The position numbers were made by a program, and so were the translations under genes. Under the pieces are notes generated by a model. The model made no database searches. It saw nothing but the letters and a program-made list of their open reading frames with translations, and was not told the DNA's origin. Positions 1-8,138 of a stretch of DNA of 64,000 nt are shown in pieces. Each line of letters starts with the position of its first letter. Position 1 is the first letter of the stretch. The DNA lies in assembly GCA_035552775.1 (NCBI GenBank), contig DASZKW010000068.1:23859-87858 (forward strand), read 5' to 3'. The stretch comes from DASZKW01 sp035552775. GTDB lineage: Bacteria; Actinomycetota; Acidimicrobiia; Acidimicrobiales; Palsa-688.

Positions 1-32
1 CTCTTGAAAATTGGGCGGAGTAGGCTCCGGCC

Positions 33-428
33 GTGGCGATCGGCGAAGAAAAGTACATCTTGCTAACTACATTCCGACGCGACAGCACCCCGGTGGCGAC
101 GCCTGTATGGGTGGTGCCGCTCGACGATGGGAAGCTCGGATTCTGGACCAGTTCTGCTTCGGGCAAGGCCAAGCGACTGGCCCACACCGAGCGGGTTCTG
201 GTTCAGCCGTGCGATGGTCGCGGGCGGGTCAAGGCAGATGCAGCGCCGGCAGAGGCGCTGGCCCGTGTCGTTACCGGGTCGGAGTTCGACACAATCCGCA
301 ACAAGGTCAATGCCAAATACGGTGCCATGACCAAAGTCGCCAAGCTGTTCGGCACGCTCGGCCCCATGCTGAAGGGCAAGCGGATCCCCTACGCCGATCG
401 CGGCGTTGTGGTCACGCTCGCGGGCTGA
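33..428 (+). CDS. PPOX-fold (pyridoxamine oxidase-like) F420/flavin-binding protein
   Basis: A 131-residue single-domain split-barrel protein. The pattern LTTFRRDSTPVATPVWV near residues 11-27, followed by FWTSSASGKAKRLAHTERV, is typical of the actinobacterial PPOX class F420-dependent family, small oxidoreductases or cofactor-binding proteins of the cytoplasm. It starts at GTG with no strong ribosome site visible. It ends 8 bases from the convergent transglutaminase gene, with a T-rich run right after the stop. Substrate cannot be inferred, and F420 versus FMN use is a family-level inference. Confidence 0.8.
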   Translation: MAIGEEKYILLTTFRRDSTPVATPVWVVPLDDGKLGFWTSSASGKAKRLAHTERVLVQPCDGRGRVKADAAPAEALARVVTGSEFDTIRNKVNAKYGAMTKVAKLFGTLGPMLKGKRIPYADRGVVVTLAG

Positions 429-435
429 TTTTTTG

Positions 436-1317
436 TCAGAGGGAGCCGGCGGCCACGGTCGCCGCCTCGGTGGCCACGACGCTCAGTCGCTTTCGGGCCG
501 ACAGCACGCCGGGGCCGGCCCCCTCGAAGGTCCCCGAGGTCGGGGCGACGTCGGCGTAGTCACGGCCCACGGCCACCGTCAGGTAACCACGACCGGCCTG
601 GCGGTCGTGGGTGGGGTCGAAGGCCACAGCCACCGCCCGCCCGGCGTCGCCGGCCGTCGGGTCGGCCACGACCACCTCCGCCCACGCGTGCGAGCCCCCC
701 TCACCCACCAGGTGGCCCGACACGTAGCGGGCACGAACGCCTGCGGCGCGGCACAGGGCCACCATGACGTGAGCGTAGTCCTGGCACACGCCGCGGCCGC
801 CGGCGAGGGCCGCCGCCGCGGGGGTACGCACGCCGGTGACGCCGTGCTCGTAGGTGAGGGCGCGATGGGTCCACGTGCATGCACGCTCGGCCAGGTCGAG
901 CTCGCCTGAGCCCGCCGACCGCAGCTGCGCGGCCGCGTCGCTGATCGCAGCGTCGGGTCGGGTCAGAGCGCTAGGCGCCAGCAGGCGGTCGTCGAAGGCT
1001 GGGGCCGGCACCGTGGTCGTCGCGCACGGTGCGCGCCAGCCCACCAGAGCCCACGTGTCGAACTCGATCCACTCGGCAACCGCCGCTGCCCGCAACTCCA
1101 CCACCTGGTTGCCGAAGGTGTCCGACGACGTCGACACGAGCACGGGGTTACCTGACACGGTGAGCCCGTGGTCGAACAGACGCTGGGGGCCGTGCACGGC
1201 TCGCGGTACCACCATCAGCCGGTTGCGCAGCCGGCGCACCGGCGAGGCGTACGTGTAGCGGAACGTCTGCTCGAGCAGGTAGGTGCCCTCGTCCCCGGCT
1301 TGCGACTCAGCCAGCAT
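436..1317 (-). CDS. transglutaminase-like cysteine peptidase-fold protein (TG1)
   Basis: A 293-residue COG1305-type protein. An N-terminal beta-rich region (FRYTYASPVRRLRNRLMVVP) is followed by the papain-like transglutaminase core. The triad is intact: Cys in GVCQDYAH near residue 178, His in SHAWAE near 209 and Asp in FDPTHD near 234. It is the last gene of a two-gene minus-strand unit, overlapping the upstream TG2 by 11 bases. It faces the ATP-grasp/alpha-E operon, so the two probably work together on peptide ligation or cleavage as proposed for such clusters (Iyer and Aravind). The actual substrate is unknown. Confidence 0.85.
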   Translation of the reverse strand: MLAESQAGDEGTYLLEQTFRYTYASPVRRLRNRLMVVPRAVHGPQRLFDHGLTVSGNPVLVSTSSDTFGNQVVELRAAAVAEWIEFDTWALVGWRAPCATTTVPAPAFDDRLLAPSALTRPDAAISDAAAQLRSAGSGELDLAERACTWTHRALTYEHGVTGVRTPAAAALAGGRGVCQDYAHVMVALCRAAGVRARYVSGHLVGEGGSHAWAEVVVADPTAGDAGRAVAVAFDPTHDRQAGRGYLTVAVGRDYADVAPTSGTFEGAGPGVLSARKRLSVVATEAATVAAGSL

Positions 1318-2137
1318 CGCTGGCCTCGTCGGCGTATACCGTCATCACCTTGAGCTCGGCGGCCCCCCAGGTGGTAACCATGGCTGCGTCGAGGGCGTCA
1401 CGGCCGCGAGCAATGACCACACGCCCTATCCGAGGTTCGTTGTTGCGGGGGTCGAAGGTCCACCAGCGGCCGTCGAGCCACGCCTCGAACCATGAGCAGA
1501 AGTCCATGGGGAGGTCGGGCGGGGCGACGGCGATGTCGGGCAGGTACCCGGCCACATAGCGGGCGGGAACGTTGAGGGCGCGGCACAAGGTGATGCCGAG
1601 CTGGGTGAGGTCCCGGCATACCCCGGTTCGCGACTCCCACACGTCGTAGGCGGTGGTGACCGCCGTGCTCGCTCCCACCTCGTAGAGGATGTTCTCGTGG
1701 ATCCAGTCGCACACCGCCTGGACCCTCGGCCACCCGGGTTCGGTCGAGCCGAACAGCTCCCAGGCCGGGTCGTGGAGGACGTCGGGCCAGCAGAACCGGC
1801 TGGGGAGCAGGTACACGAAGGCCTCGTCGGGGAGGTCGTCGATGGGGGCCTGGACGGCTCCCTTGTCGGCCTTGTCGAGACTCGACGGCACGCTGACCGT
1901 CGCGTTGTAGCGAAGGACCGATCGCCCCGCAGGCAGGGTGAGGCGATCGCACACGTTGCCGTAGGCGTCGAGGTACATCCGGGCCGGAGCGGGAGGCACC
2001 CACGCTTCGGAGACAACTCGGTGCTCACCGTCGGAACGGGGGCGCACCTGCCACAGTGAAGGTGTCTGCTCCGTCGTCTCGTACTCGAAGTCGCAGCCGA
2101 TGCGGATCAGCATCGGGCAAGTCTGGCGGAAAATCAT
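1307..2137 (-). CDS. transglutaminase-like protein with substituted catalytic His (TG2)
   Basis: A 276-residue COG1305 member with N-terminal domain MLIRIGCDFEYE and core GVCRDLTQLGITLCRAL. Catalytic Cys (near residue 174) and Asp (FDPRNN, near 228) are present. The segment that carries His in active relatives reads MDFCSWFEAW, so Cys stands where His is expected. I recall relatives with Ser there (MDFSAWFE), so this subfamily may lack classical activity. ATG at 2137 gives the longest form; ATG at 2113 fits the family start better. It is the first gene of the minus-strand pair and divergent from the ATP-grasp gene 90 bases away, which suggests a shared promoter region. Confidence 0.85.
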   Translation of the reverse strand: MIFRQTCPMLIRIGCDFEYETTEQTPSLWQVRPRSDGEHRVVSEAWVPPAPARMYLDAYGNVCDRLTLPAGRSVLRYNATVSVPSSLDKADKGAVQAPIDDLPDEAFVYLLPSRFCWPDVLHDPAWELFGSTEPGWPRVQAVCDWIHENILYEVGASTAVTTAYDVWESRTGVCRDLTQLGITLCRALNVPARYVAGYLPDIAVAPPDLPMDFCSWFEAWLDGRWWTFDPRNNEPRIGRVVIARGRDALDAAMVTTWGAAELKVMTVYADEASDAG

Positions 2138-2227
2138 GAAATTGTCACCGTCAGCGCGTGTCCGCTGTGTGAAATCGTGGTGCGTCCGTTTTTTGGGTAA
2201 CCGGCGCGAGACACCGGGCTGCTAATT

Positions 2228-3829
2228 GTGGAGGCCGTGGGTGATCTGCTCGACGACTACCAGAGCACCACCTGGGACGAGATGTTCGAGGCTCCCGGAG
2301 TGCCCCGCCGGGCGTGGGTGTCGCTTTGCGAGTCACTCCAGGCTCTTTCCGAGGACGACTTCAAGCGTCGCTGCACGGCCCGTGACCGGGTCTTTCGCGA
2401 CCAGGGCATCACCTTCTCCTTCTCAGGCGAGGAGCAGCCGTTCGCCCTCGACCTTGTCCCCCGCATCATCTCGGCCGACGAATGGGCGGTGCTGGAGTCG
2501 GGCGTGGCTCAGCGGGTCCGGGCGCTGGAGGCGTTCCTCGACGACGTCTACGGAGTCGGCCAGATCCTCGCCGACGGGGTGGTGCCCACCCCCATGGTCA
2601 CCAGTTCCACCCATTTCCACCGTCCTGCCTGCGGCGTGGCGCCGCCCAACGGCGTGCGGGTCCACGTAGCAGGGATCGACGTGGTGAGGGGGGATGACGG
2701 CACCTTCTGCGTCCTCGAGGACAACCTGCGGACACCGTCGGGGATCTCCTACATGGTGGAGAGCCGCCGCACCATGTCGCGGGTGTTCCCCGAGCTGTTC
2801 GCCAGCCATCGGGTCCGGCCCGTCGATAGCTACCCGGCTCGCCTCCTCGAGGCGCTGCGGGCCGCGGCGCCCACCGGTTCGCCCGATCCGACGGTCGTCG
2901 TGCTCACGCCCGGGGTCTACAACGCGGCTTACTTCGAGCACACCTTCCTCGCCCACCAGATGGGGGTGGAGCTGGTCGAGGGGCGGGACCTGGTGTGCCG
3001 TCACAACACCGTCTACATGCGCAGCACCACCGGCGAGCAGCGTGTCGACGTGGTGTACCGCCGGGTCGACGACGACTACCTCGACCCCCTCCAGTTCCGC
3101 ACCGACTCGGTCCTCGGCTGTCCCGGTATCCTCAACGCGGCGCGCGCCGGCAACGTCGCCATCGCCAACGCAGTGGGCAACGGCGTGGCCGACGACAAGC
3201 TCGTCTACACCTACGTGCCCGACATGATCCGGTACTACTTCGGGGAGGAGCCCGTCCTGCCCAATGTCACCACCTACCGGCTGGAGGACCCCGACCAACT
3301 GGCTTTCGTACTCGGCCGCCTCGACCGCCTCGTGCTAAAGCCCGTGGACGCCTCGGGCGGCAAGGGCCTGCTCATCGGCGCCGCGGCGAGCGACGAGGAG
3401 CTGACCCAGGTCGAGGACGCCATCGTGGCACACCCCCGCGGCTGGATCGCCCAGGAGATCGTGCAGCTCTCCACCGCGCCCACGTGGATAGGCGACCGTC
3501 TGCGCCCCCGGCACCTCGACCTGCGGCCGTTCGCGGTGAACGACGGCGAGCGGGTGTGGGTGGTGCCCGGCGGCCTTACACGGGTGGCCCTGCCCGAGGG
3601 GAGCCTGGTGGTCAACTCCAGCCGGGGGGGCGGAAGTAAGGACACCTGGGTCCTGGCCGGCGACGGCGAGCGGCCCCCGCCGGCGGCCGCCGTGGCCACC
3701 GAGCCGGGGACGGCCACCGCCACGGGAGTCGAGCCTCAGGTCGGCCCCCGACCAGACACCGGCCCTGCGGTGGCCCAAGCCGCCCAACAGCAGCAGGCGA
3801 TGGCGGCGGCGGTGGGGTCGCCGTGCTGA
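2228..3829 (+). CDS. circularly permuted ATP-grasp type 2 protein (DUF404/DUF407, COG2308)
   Basis: A 533-residue predicted peptide ligase-like enzyme. Diagnostic segments are DEMFEAPGVPR near residue 17, DDVYG..QILADG, LEDNLRTPSGISYM, TPGVYNAAYFEH, YRRVDDDYLDPL, KPVDASGGKGLLIG (nucleotide-binding loop, near 377) and the WIAQEIVQLSTAPTW end of the grasp. A low-complexity Ala/Pro/Gln tail of about 50 residues closes the protein. GTG start. Its end overlaps the alpha-E gene by 7 bases, so the two are translationally coupled. This trio (COG2308, COG2307, COG1305) is a known conserved actinobacterial and proteobacterial neighbourhood. Ligase activity is inferred from the fold and the product is unknown. 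Confidence 0.9.
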   Translation: MEAVGDLLDDYQSTTWDEMFEAPGVPRRAWVSLCESLQALSEDDFKRRCTARDRVFRDQGITFSFSGEEQPFALDLVPRIISADEWAVLESGVAQRVRALEAFLDDVYGVGQILADGVVPTPMVTSSTHFHRPACGVAPPNGVRVHVAGIDVVRGDDGTFCVLEDNLRTPSGISYMVESRRTMSRVFPELFASHRVRPVDSYPARLLEALRAAAPTGSPDPTVVVLTPGVYNAAYFEHTFLAHQMGVELVEGRDLVCRHNTVYMRSTTGEQRVDVVYRRVDDDYLDPLQFRTDSVLGCPGILNAARAGNVAIANAVGNGVADDKLVYTYVPDMIRYYFGEEPVLPNVTTYRLEDPDQLAFVLGRLDRLVLKPVDASGGKGLLIGAAASDEELTQVEDAIVAHPRGWIAQEIVQLSTAPTWIGDRLRPRHLDLRPFAVNDGERVWVVPGGLTRVALPEGSLVVNSSRGGGSKDTWVLAGDGERPPPAAAVATEPGTATATGVEPQVGPRPDTGPAVAQAAQQQQAMAAAVGSPC

Positions 3830-4767
3830 GCCGCATCGCCGAGTCGCTCTACTGGGTGGGCCGGTACGTGGAGCGCGCCGAGGACACGGCTCGCATCCTC
3901 GACGTCCACGTCCACCACATCCTCGGGGATCCCACCGTGTCGGAGGAGACGGCCTGCCGCGTCCTTCTCGGGGTCATGGGGGCGAAGCCGCCACCGGGAC
4001 CTCTGGACACGAACCGGGTCGTGGACATCCTCGCCTTCGACGCGTCGGACGCCTGCTCCATCGTCGGGGCCATCGGCGCCGCCCGGGAGAACGCCCGCGG
4101 CGCGCGCGAGGTGCTGTCCACTGAGATGTGGGAGTGCCTCAACGCCACGTGGCTGGCCATGGCCGCGCAGCACCGCCACGCCGAGGAGATGGGCCCCCAC
4201 GCCTTCTTCCAATACGTGAAGGAGCGGGCGGCCATGATGGCCGGCCTCGCCGATTCCACCATGGCCAGCGACGACGGCTGGCGCTTTCTCGTCCTCGGCC
4301 GCAGCCTGGAGCGGGTGGACATGACGGCCCGCCTCCTGCTGGCCGCGTTCTGCGACCCGTCGGGCTCGCCTGACTGGGTCACCACCCTGCGGTCGTGCTC
4401 AGCCCACGAGGCGTTCCTGCGCACCTACAAGCGGGGAGTCGACTCATCGCTCGTGGCCGAGTTCCTCCTGCTCGACCGCCTGTTTCCCCGGTCCGCCTTC
4501 CACGCCCTGGGGGTGGCCGAGCGATGCCTGGCCGAGCTGGGCCCATCCGTCGGCCGGGCGGGACAGGAGGACGAGGGCCGCCGCATCCTCGGGCGGGCGC
4601 GAAACGAACTGGAGTTCGCCGGTGTGCGAGAGCTGCTGGCCAATGTGCCGTCCCAGCTGCGCGCCCTGCAGTCGGCGTGCGCCGAGGCGGGCGACGCGGT
4701 GGCCCGGCGCTTCTTCCAGCAGACGGCGTCGGTGGAGTGGAAGCAGGAGCGGATGAGCCGGCTTTGA
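3823..4767 (+). CDS. alpha-E domain protein (DUF403, COG2307)
   Basis: A 314-residue all-alpha protein starting LSRIAESLYWVGRYVERAEDTARILD, the standard opening of the alpha-E family, with SLERVDMTARLLLAAF in the middle. Family members are the obligate partner of the circularly permuted ATP-grasp enzyme and are sometimes fused to it. GTG start lies inside the ATP-grasp gene, and the stop overlaps the next start as TTGA. The role is unknown; it may bind or present the substrate for the ligase. Confidence 0.9.
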   Translation: MLSRIAESLYWVGRYVERAEDTARILDVHVHHILGDPTVSEETACRVLLGVMGAKPPPGPLDTNRVVDILAFDASDACSIVGAIGAARENARGAREVLSTEMWECLNATWLAMAAQHRHAEEMGPHAFFQYVKERAAMMAGLADSTMASDDGWRFLVLGRSLERVDMTARLLLAAFCDPSGSPDWVTTLRSCSAHEAFLRTYKRGVDSSLVAEFLLLDRLFPRSAFHALGVAERCLAELGPSVGRAGQEDEGRRILGRARNELEFAGVRELLANVPSQLRALQSACAEAGDAVARRFFQQTASVEWKQERMSRL

Positions 4768-5597
4768 CCTGGAAGCTGCGCATCCGCCACGCCACCGGGT
4801 ACCGCTACCGCGGTGAGGTTACGTCGTCGTACAACGAGGCACGGGTCACCCCCCTCTCCACTGACCGCCAGGTGGCGGTGGAGACCGCAGTCGAGGTGGC
4901 GCCGGCCACCCGCACCTTCCGGTACTGGGACTACTGGGGCACCCTGGTCGACGCCTTCGACCTTCACCAGTCCCACACCGAGCTGTCGGTGGTGGGCACC
5001 TCGGTGGTGGAGACGTCACCGCCCCTCGAGCCGTGCACGACCGCGGGTTGGGACGACCTGGCCTCGGGTAAGGTGATCAACCGGTTCGCCGAACTGCTGG
5101 CCCCCAGTTCCTCGGTGCCTGCCATGGCGGGCGTTGGGCCCGAGCCGGACCGGTCCCTCCCGCCGGTGGAAGCGGTGGAGGCCGCGGCCGCGTGGGTGCA
5201 CGGTCGCCTCCGCTACGGCAAGGGCGCCACCGACGTGGGGACCACCGCGGCCGACGCCCTGCGCATCGGCGCCGGCGTGTGCCAGGACTTCGCCCACCTG
5301 ACGTTGGCCGTGCTGCGGGGCATGGGCATCCCCGCCAGATACGTGTCCGGCTACCTCCATCCATCGGAGGCGGCGGAGGTGGGTACCGTTTCTACCGGGG
5401 AGAGCCACGCCTGGGTGGAGGCGTGGACCGGCGACTGGTGGGGGTTCGACCCCACCCACCGCTGCCCGGTCGGTGAGCGTCACGTCGCCGTGGGCCGGGC
5501 TCGCGACTACGTCGACGTGTCACCCCTGAGGGGCGTGTACCACGGCGCCCCGGCCGAAACCCTGACCGTGAGCGTGGAGATCACCCGGCTGGCGTGA
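4764..5597 (+). CDS. transglutaminase-like protein, third of the cluster (TG3)
   Basis: About 277 residues from a TTG start that overlaps the preceding stop (TTGA). The mature reading begins LTWKLRIRHATGYRYRGEV, the usual beginning of this family, and no ATG fits. The triad is intact: Cys in GVCQDFAH near residue 173, His in SHAWVE near 214, Asp in FDPTH near 229. Architecture matches TG1 more closely than TG2. It closes the ATP-grasp/alpha-E operon. In such clusters these proteins are predicted to cleave or transfer the peptide bond made by the ATP-grasp enzyme; that link is inference. Confidence 0.88.
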   Translation: MTWKLRIRHATGYRYRGEVTSSYNEARVTPLSTDRQVAVETAVEVAPATRTFRYWDYWGTLVDAFDLHQSHTELSVVGTSVVETSPPLEPCTTAGWDDLASGKVINRFAELLAPSSSVPAMAGVGPEPDRSLPPVEAVEAAAAWVHGRLRYGKGATDVGTTAADALRIGAGVCQDFAHLTLAVLRGMGIPARYVSGYLHPSEAAEVGTVSTGESHAWVEAWTGDWWGFDPTHRCPVGERHVAVGRARDYVDVSPLRGVYHGAPAETLTVSVEITRLA

Positions 5598-5628
5598 GAC
5601 GGCCCACGGGGCTGAGACGGCCCACGGG
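5595..5628. repeat. 16-bp direct repeat spanning the TG3 stop codon
   Basis: TGAGACGGCCCACGGG occurs at 5595-5610 and again at 5613-5628. The first copy contains the TGA stop of TG3. It looks like a small slippage duplication in the 3' untranslated part. Confidence 0.7.
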
Positions 5629-5658
5629 ACAACCCCCCGCCGACCCAGCCCCCGGGTG

Positions 5659-5943
5659 CTATTTCTTCCAACGGAAGTGCACGAACACCCGCCCGAAGTT
5701 GTGAGAATCCTTCTCGATCCGTTGGTACAGGGGTTTGATGTTTTTCTGATCGAAAAAGCGCAGGACCCGCTTCTTTAGCTGCCCTGAGCCCTTGCCGGGG
5801 ATGATCTCTATCACGCTGGCCTTCTTGTCGATCGCCTCGTCGAGGATGGCGCGCAGGGCGCGGTCGATGTCGTCGCCGCGGTTGTAGATGTCGTGAAGGT
5901 CAAGCTTGAGCTTCATGGCCGCGGCACAAGTATGGCCCGGCAC
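5659..5943 (-). CDS. Smr-domain protein
   Basis: A small protein consisting of one Smr (small MutS-related) domain: LDLHDIYNRGDDIDRAL, then IIPGKGSGQLKKRVLRF, the conserved loop of the fold, and FGRVFVHFRWKK at the end. Smr domains bind or nick nucleic acid. GTG at 5943 has AGGA close upstream; ATG at 5916 (MKLKLDLHD) matches the start of relatives, so the true length is 94 or 85 residues. It is divergent from the ybjQ-like gene 40 bases away. Confidence 0.8.
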   Translation of the reverse strand: MPGHTCAAAMKLKLDLHDIYNRGDDIDRALRAILDEAIDKKASVIEIIPGKGSGQLKKRVLRFFDQKNIKPLYQRIEKDSHNFGRVFVHFRWKK

Positions 5944-5983
5944 GAATATCCTGTGTTTGTAGGGAGCTCCAAGGAGGCCAACG

Positions 5984-6307
5984 GTGCTGATCTCTACGAT
6001 GAATGACGTTCCCGGCTATGACGTCACCGCGGTGTTCGGTGAGGTGTTTGGGCTTACCGTGCGGAGCCGCAACATCGGCTCGCAGCTCGGGGCGTCCTTC
6101 AAGTCGCTGGCCGGAGGGGAGCTGAAGGGGATGACCAAGAACCTGATCGCCAGTCGCGAAGAGGTCATCGCCCGCATGGTGGCGGAGGCGGAGGCCAAGG
6201 GGGCCAACGCGATACTGGCCATGCGCTTCGACACATCCGAGATGGGGGCCAACTGGACAGAGATCTGTGCCTACGGGACCGCCGTCAATGTGACGAAGCG
6301 GGTCTGA
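5984..6307 (+). CDS. YbjQ/UPF0145 family protein
   Basis: A 107-residue homologue of YbjQ, formerly called heavy-metal-binding domain: LISTMNDVPGYDVTAVFGEV, then GLTVRSRNIGSQLGASFKSL, and AEAEAKGANAILAMRFDTSE. GTG start is fixed by AAGGAGG 7-13 bases upstream. Family members form pentamers and their role is uncertain. Its end overlaps the convergent MFS gene by 23 bases. Confidence 0.88.
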   Translation: MLISTMNDVPGYDVTAVFGEVFGLTVRSRNIGSQLGASFKSLAGGELKGMTKNLIASREEVIARMVAEAEAKGANAILAMRFDTSEMGANWTEICAYGTAVNVTKRV

Positions 6308-8129
6308 CCCGGCGCAGGGTGAGAAGCGCCAACCCGGCGGCCACCAACGCGGCGATGGCGGCGCCGGCGAATATGGTGTGCAACTCGGCGAGGACAGCCT
6401 TTTCGGCGCCGAGGTCGTAGGCGGGGCACACCGTGGGGTGGGCGGGGCACAAGGTGAGGGCGGAGCCGATCTTGGCCTGGTCCCGGTAGAAGGTCCGCAA
6501 GCCGACGGCGGTGAGCGCTGACAGGCCGACGAGCATCCCCACCATGCGCGATACGACCGTCAGCGCGCTGGCCACGCCGTGCGACTCGGGTCGCACGGCG
6601 CGCAGCACGGCGGCGTTGATAGGGGCGATGGCGATGCCGAAGCCCAGCCCGCACGCCACCAGCTCAACGTCGCTCGCCCCGACCCCGAGCGATGTCGCCC
6701 CCAGGCGCAAGGGAGTGGCCAGGGTGTGGGCACCCCAAGAGGCCATGGGGACGAAGGCCAGGGCGGCCAGTGCCATCCCCGCTCCGGCCGTGCCGGCGTC
6801 GCTGCGCCGCCGGCAGATGAAGCCTCCGATGACGGCCCCGGCGGGCACGGCGAGGAGGAAGCGGATCAGCACGGCGGCGGCACCGAGCTGCGAGGTCGGG
6901 TCGACGGTGCTTCGGGCGAAGAACGGCACGTCGACCAGGGCGGCCATCAGCGCCGCCCCGACAGCGAGGTTGACGATCATCGCCCCCCAGGCCGGGCGTG
7001 GGCGCAGTACGCCGGCATCGATGAGCGGCCGCGACGAATGGCGCTCGTGGGCCACCAGTACCGCGGTCGCGATCGCGGCGAGGGGCAGCACCACGGGGGC
7101 ACTGCTCGCCAGCACCTGCTTCGCCGGGTCGGTCGTGGAGAAGACGACCACCACGCACGCCAGGATGGCGGCGAGCAGCAGGGCCCCGGGGAGGTCGACG
7201 TCGCCCAGGACCGCGGGCAGGCGGCGAACGGCGACGAGGGGCCGCACCCCGAACGGCGCCCACGCCTCCCAAACCACCAACGCGCCCAGCACACCGACAG
7301 CGGCGAAGGCCATCGGCGACGTGAAAGCGGCCCACGTCGTCCCCCCGACCGCCGGCGTGTAAAGAGCGCCGAGACTGACGCTGCCCGCCAGGGCCGGCGG
7401 GGCCCACAGCGCCAGCACGACCGCCGCCCCACCGATGGCTGCCAGTCCTGCGCCGACCACGTCGGGCCGCCCCCGCCCGACCGCCAGGTCCGCCCCACCC
7501 CCGCCGGCCGCCGCCCCCGCCCCGCGCCCGGCGCCGGCCCGCTTGCCTCCTCCGACGGCGAAGGCCACGGCGAGGATCCCCGCCACGGGCAGGTTGATCC
7601 AAAAGATGGTCCGCCAACCCGATATGGCGACGACCACCGCCCCGTACAGCGGGCCGAGCACGCTACCCAGTTCCTGCACGGCGCCGACGACGCCCAGCGG
7701 CAGGCCTCGCTCGTCGGGCGGCCACAGCTCGGCGACGAGGGCCAGCGTGACAGGAACGAGGCCGCCACCCCCAGCGCCCTGGATGGCCCGGCCGGCGATC
7801 ACCACCGACACCGAGTGGGCGCTGGCCGTCACCGCCGACCCGCAGGCGAAGGTGATCAGGCAGCCGACGAAGACGGGCCGGCGCCCGTGCTGGTCGGACA
7901 GCCTTCCGAGCAGGGGTAGCAGCGCGACGTAGCCGAGCAGGAAGCCGGTGACGATCGGCGTGGCCTTCTGCAGTTGGTCGAGGCCCAGCCGGGTGCCGCC
8001 CATGATGGCGGGCAGGGCGATGACCACCACGTAGGTGTCCGCGGCGGCGAGGAGCACGGCGGCTCCCGCAGGAAGCAGGCGACGCCGGTCCGGCGACGTG
8101 GCGCGGGACGGATCGACGCTGGTCACCAC
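6285..8129 (-). CDS. MFS transporter of the P55/Rv1410c type
   Basis: A 614-residue, about 14-helix major facilitator of the DHA2 class. Features matching mycobacterial P55 as I remember it are AAADTYVVVIALPAIM in helix 1, GFLLGYVALLPLLGRLSD (motif A region) and AGRAIQGAGGGGLVPVTLAL followed by GAVQELGSVLGPLYG (motif C region). A Gly/Ala-rich cytoplasmic insert sits near residues 200-225. It lies 9 bases downstream of the LprG-like lipoprotein gene in the same operon, as in Mycobacterium where the pair moves triacylglycerol-type lipids and affects drug tolerance. Lipid export here is inferred from that pairing. Confidence 0.82.
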   Translation of the reverse strand: MVTSVDPSRATSPDRRRLLPAGAAVLLAAADTYVVVIALPAIMGGTRLGLDQLQKATPIVTGFLLGYVALLPLLGRLSDQHGRRPVFVGCLITFACGSAVTASAHSVSVVIAGRAIQGAGGGGLVPVTLALVAELWPPDERGLPLGVVGAVQELGSVLGPLYGAVVVAISGWRTIFWINLPVAGILAVAFAVGGGKRAGAGRGAGAAAGGGGADLAVGRGRPDVVGAGLAAIGGAAVVLALWAPPALAGSVSLGALYTPAVGGTTWAAFTSPMAFAAVGVLGALVVWEAWAPFGVRPLVAVRRLPAVLGDVDLPGALLLAAILACVVVVFSTTDPAKQVLASSAPVVLPLAAIATAVLVAHERHSSRPLIDAGVLRPRPAWGAMIVNLAVGAALMAALVDVPFFARSTVDPTSQLGAAAVLIRFLLAVPAGAVIGGFICRRRSDAGTAGAGMALAALAFVPMASWGAHTLATPLRLGATSLGVGASDVELVACGLGFGIAIAPINAAVLRAVRPESHGVASALTVVSRMVGMLVGLSALTAVGLRTFYRDQAKIGSALTLCPAHPTVCPAYDLGAEKAVLAELHTIFAGAAIAALVAAGLALLTLRRVRPASSH

Positions 8130-8138
8130 GACTCCGCC

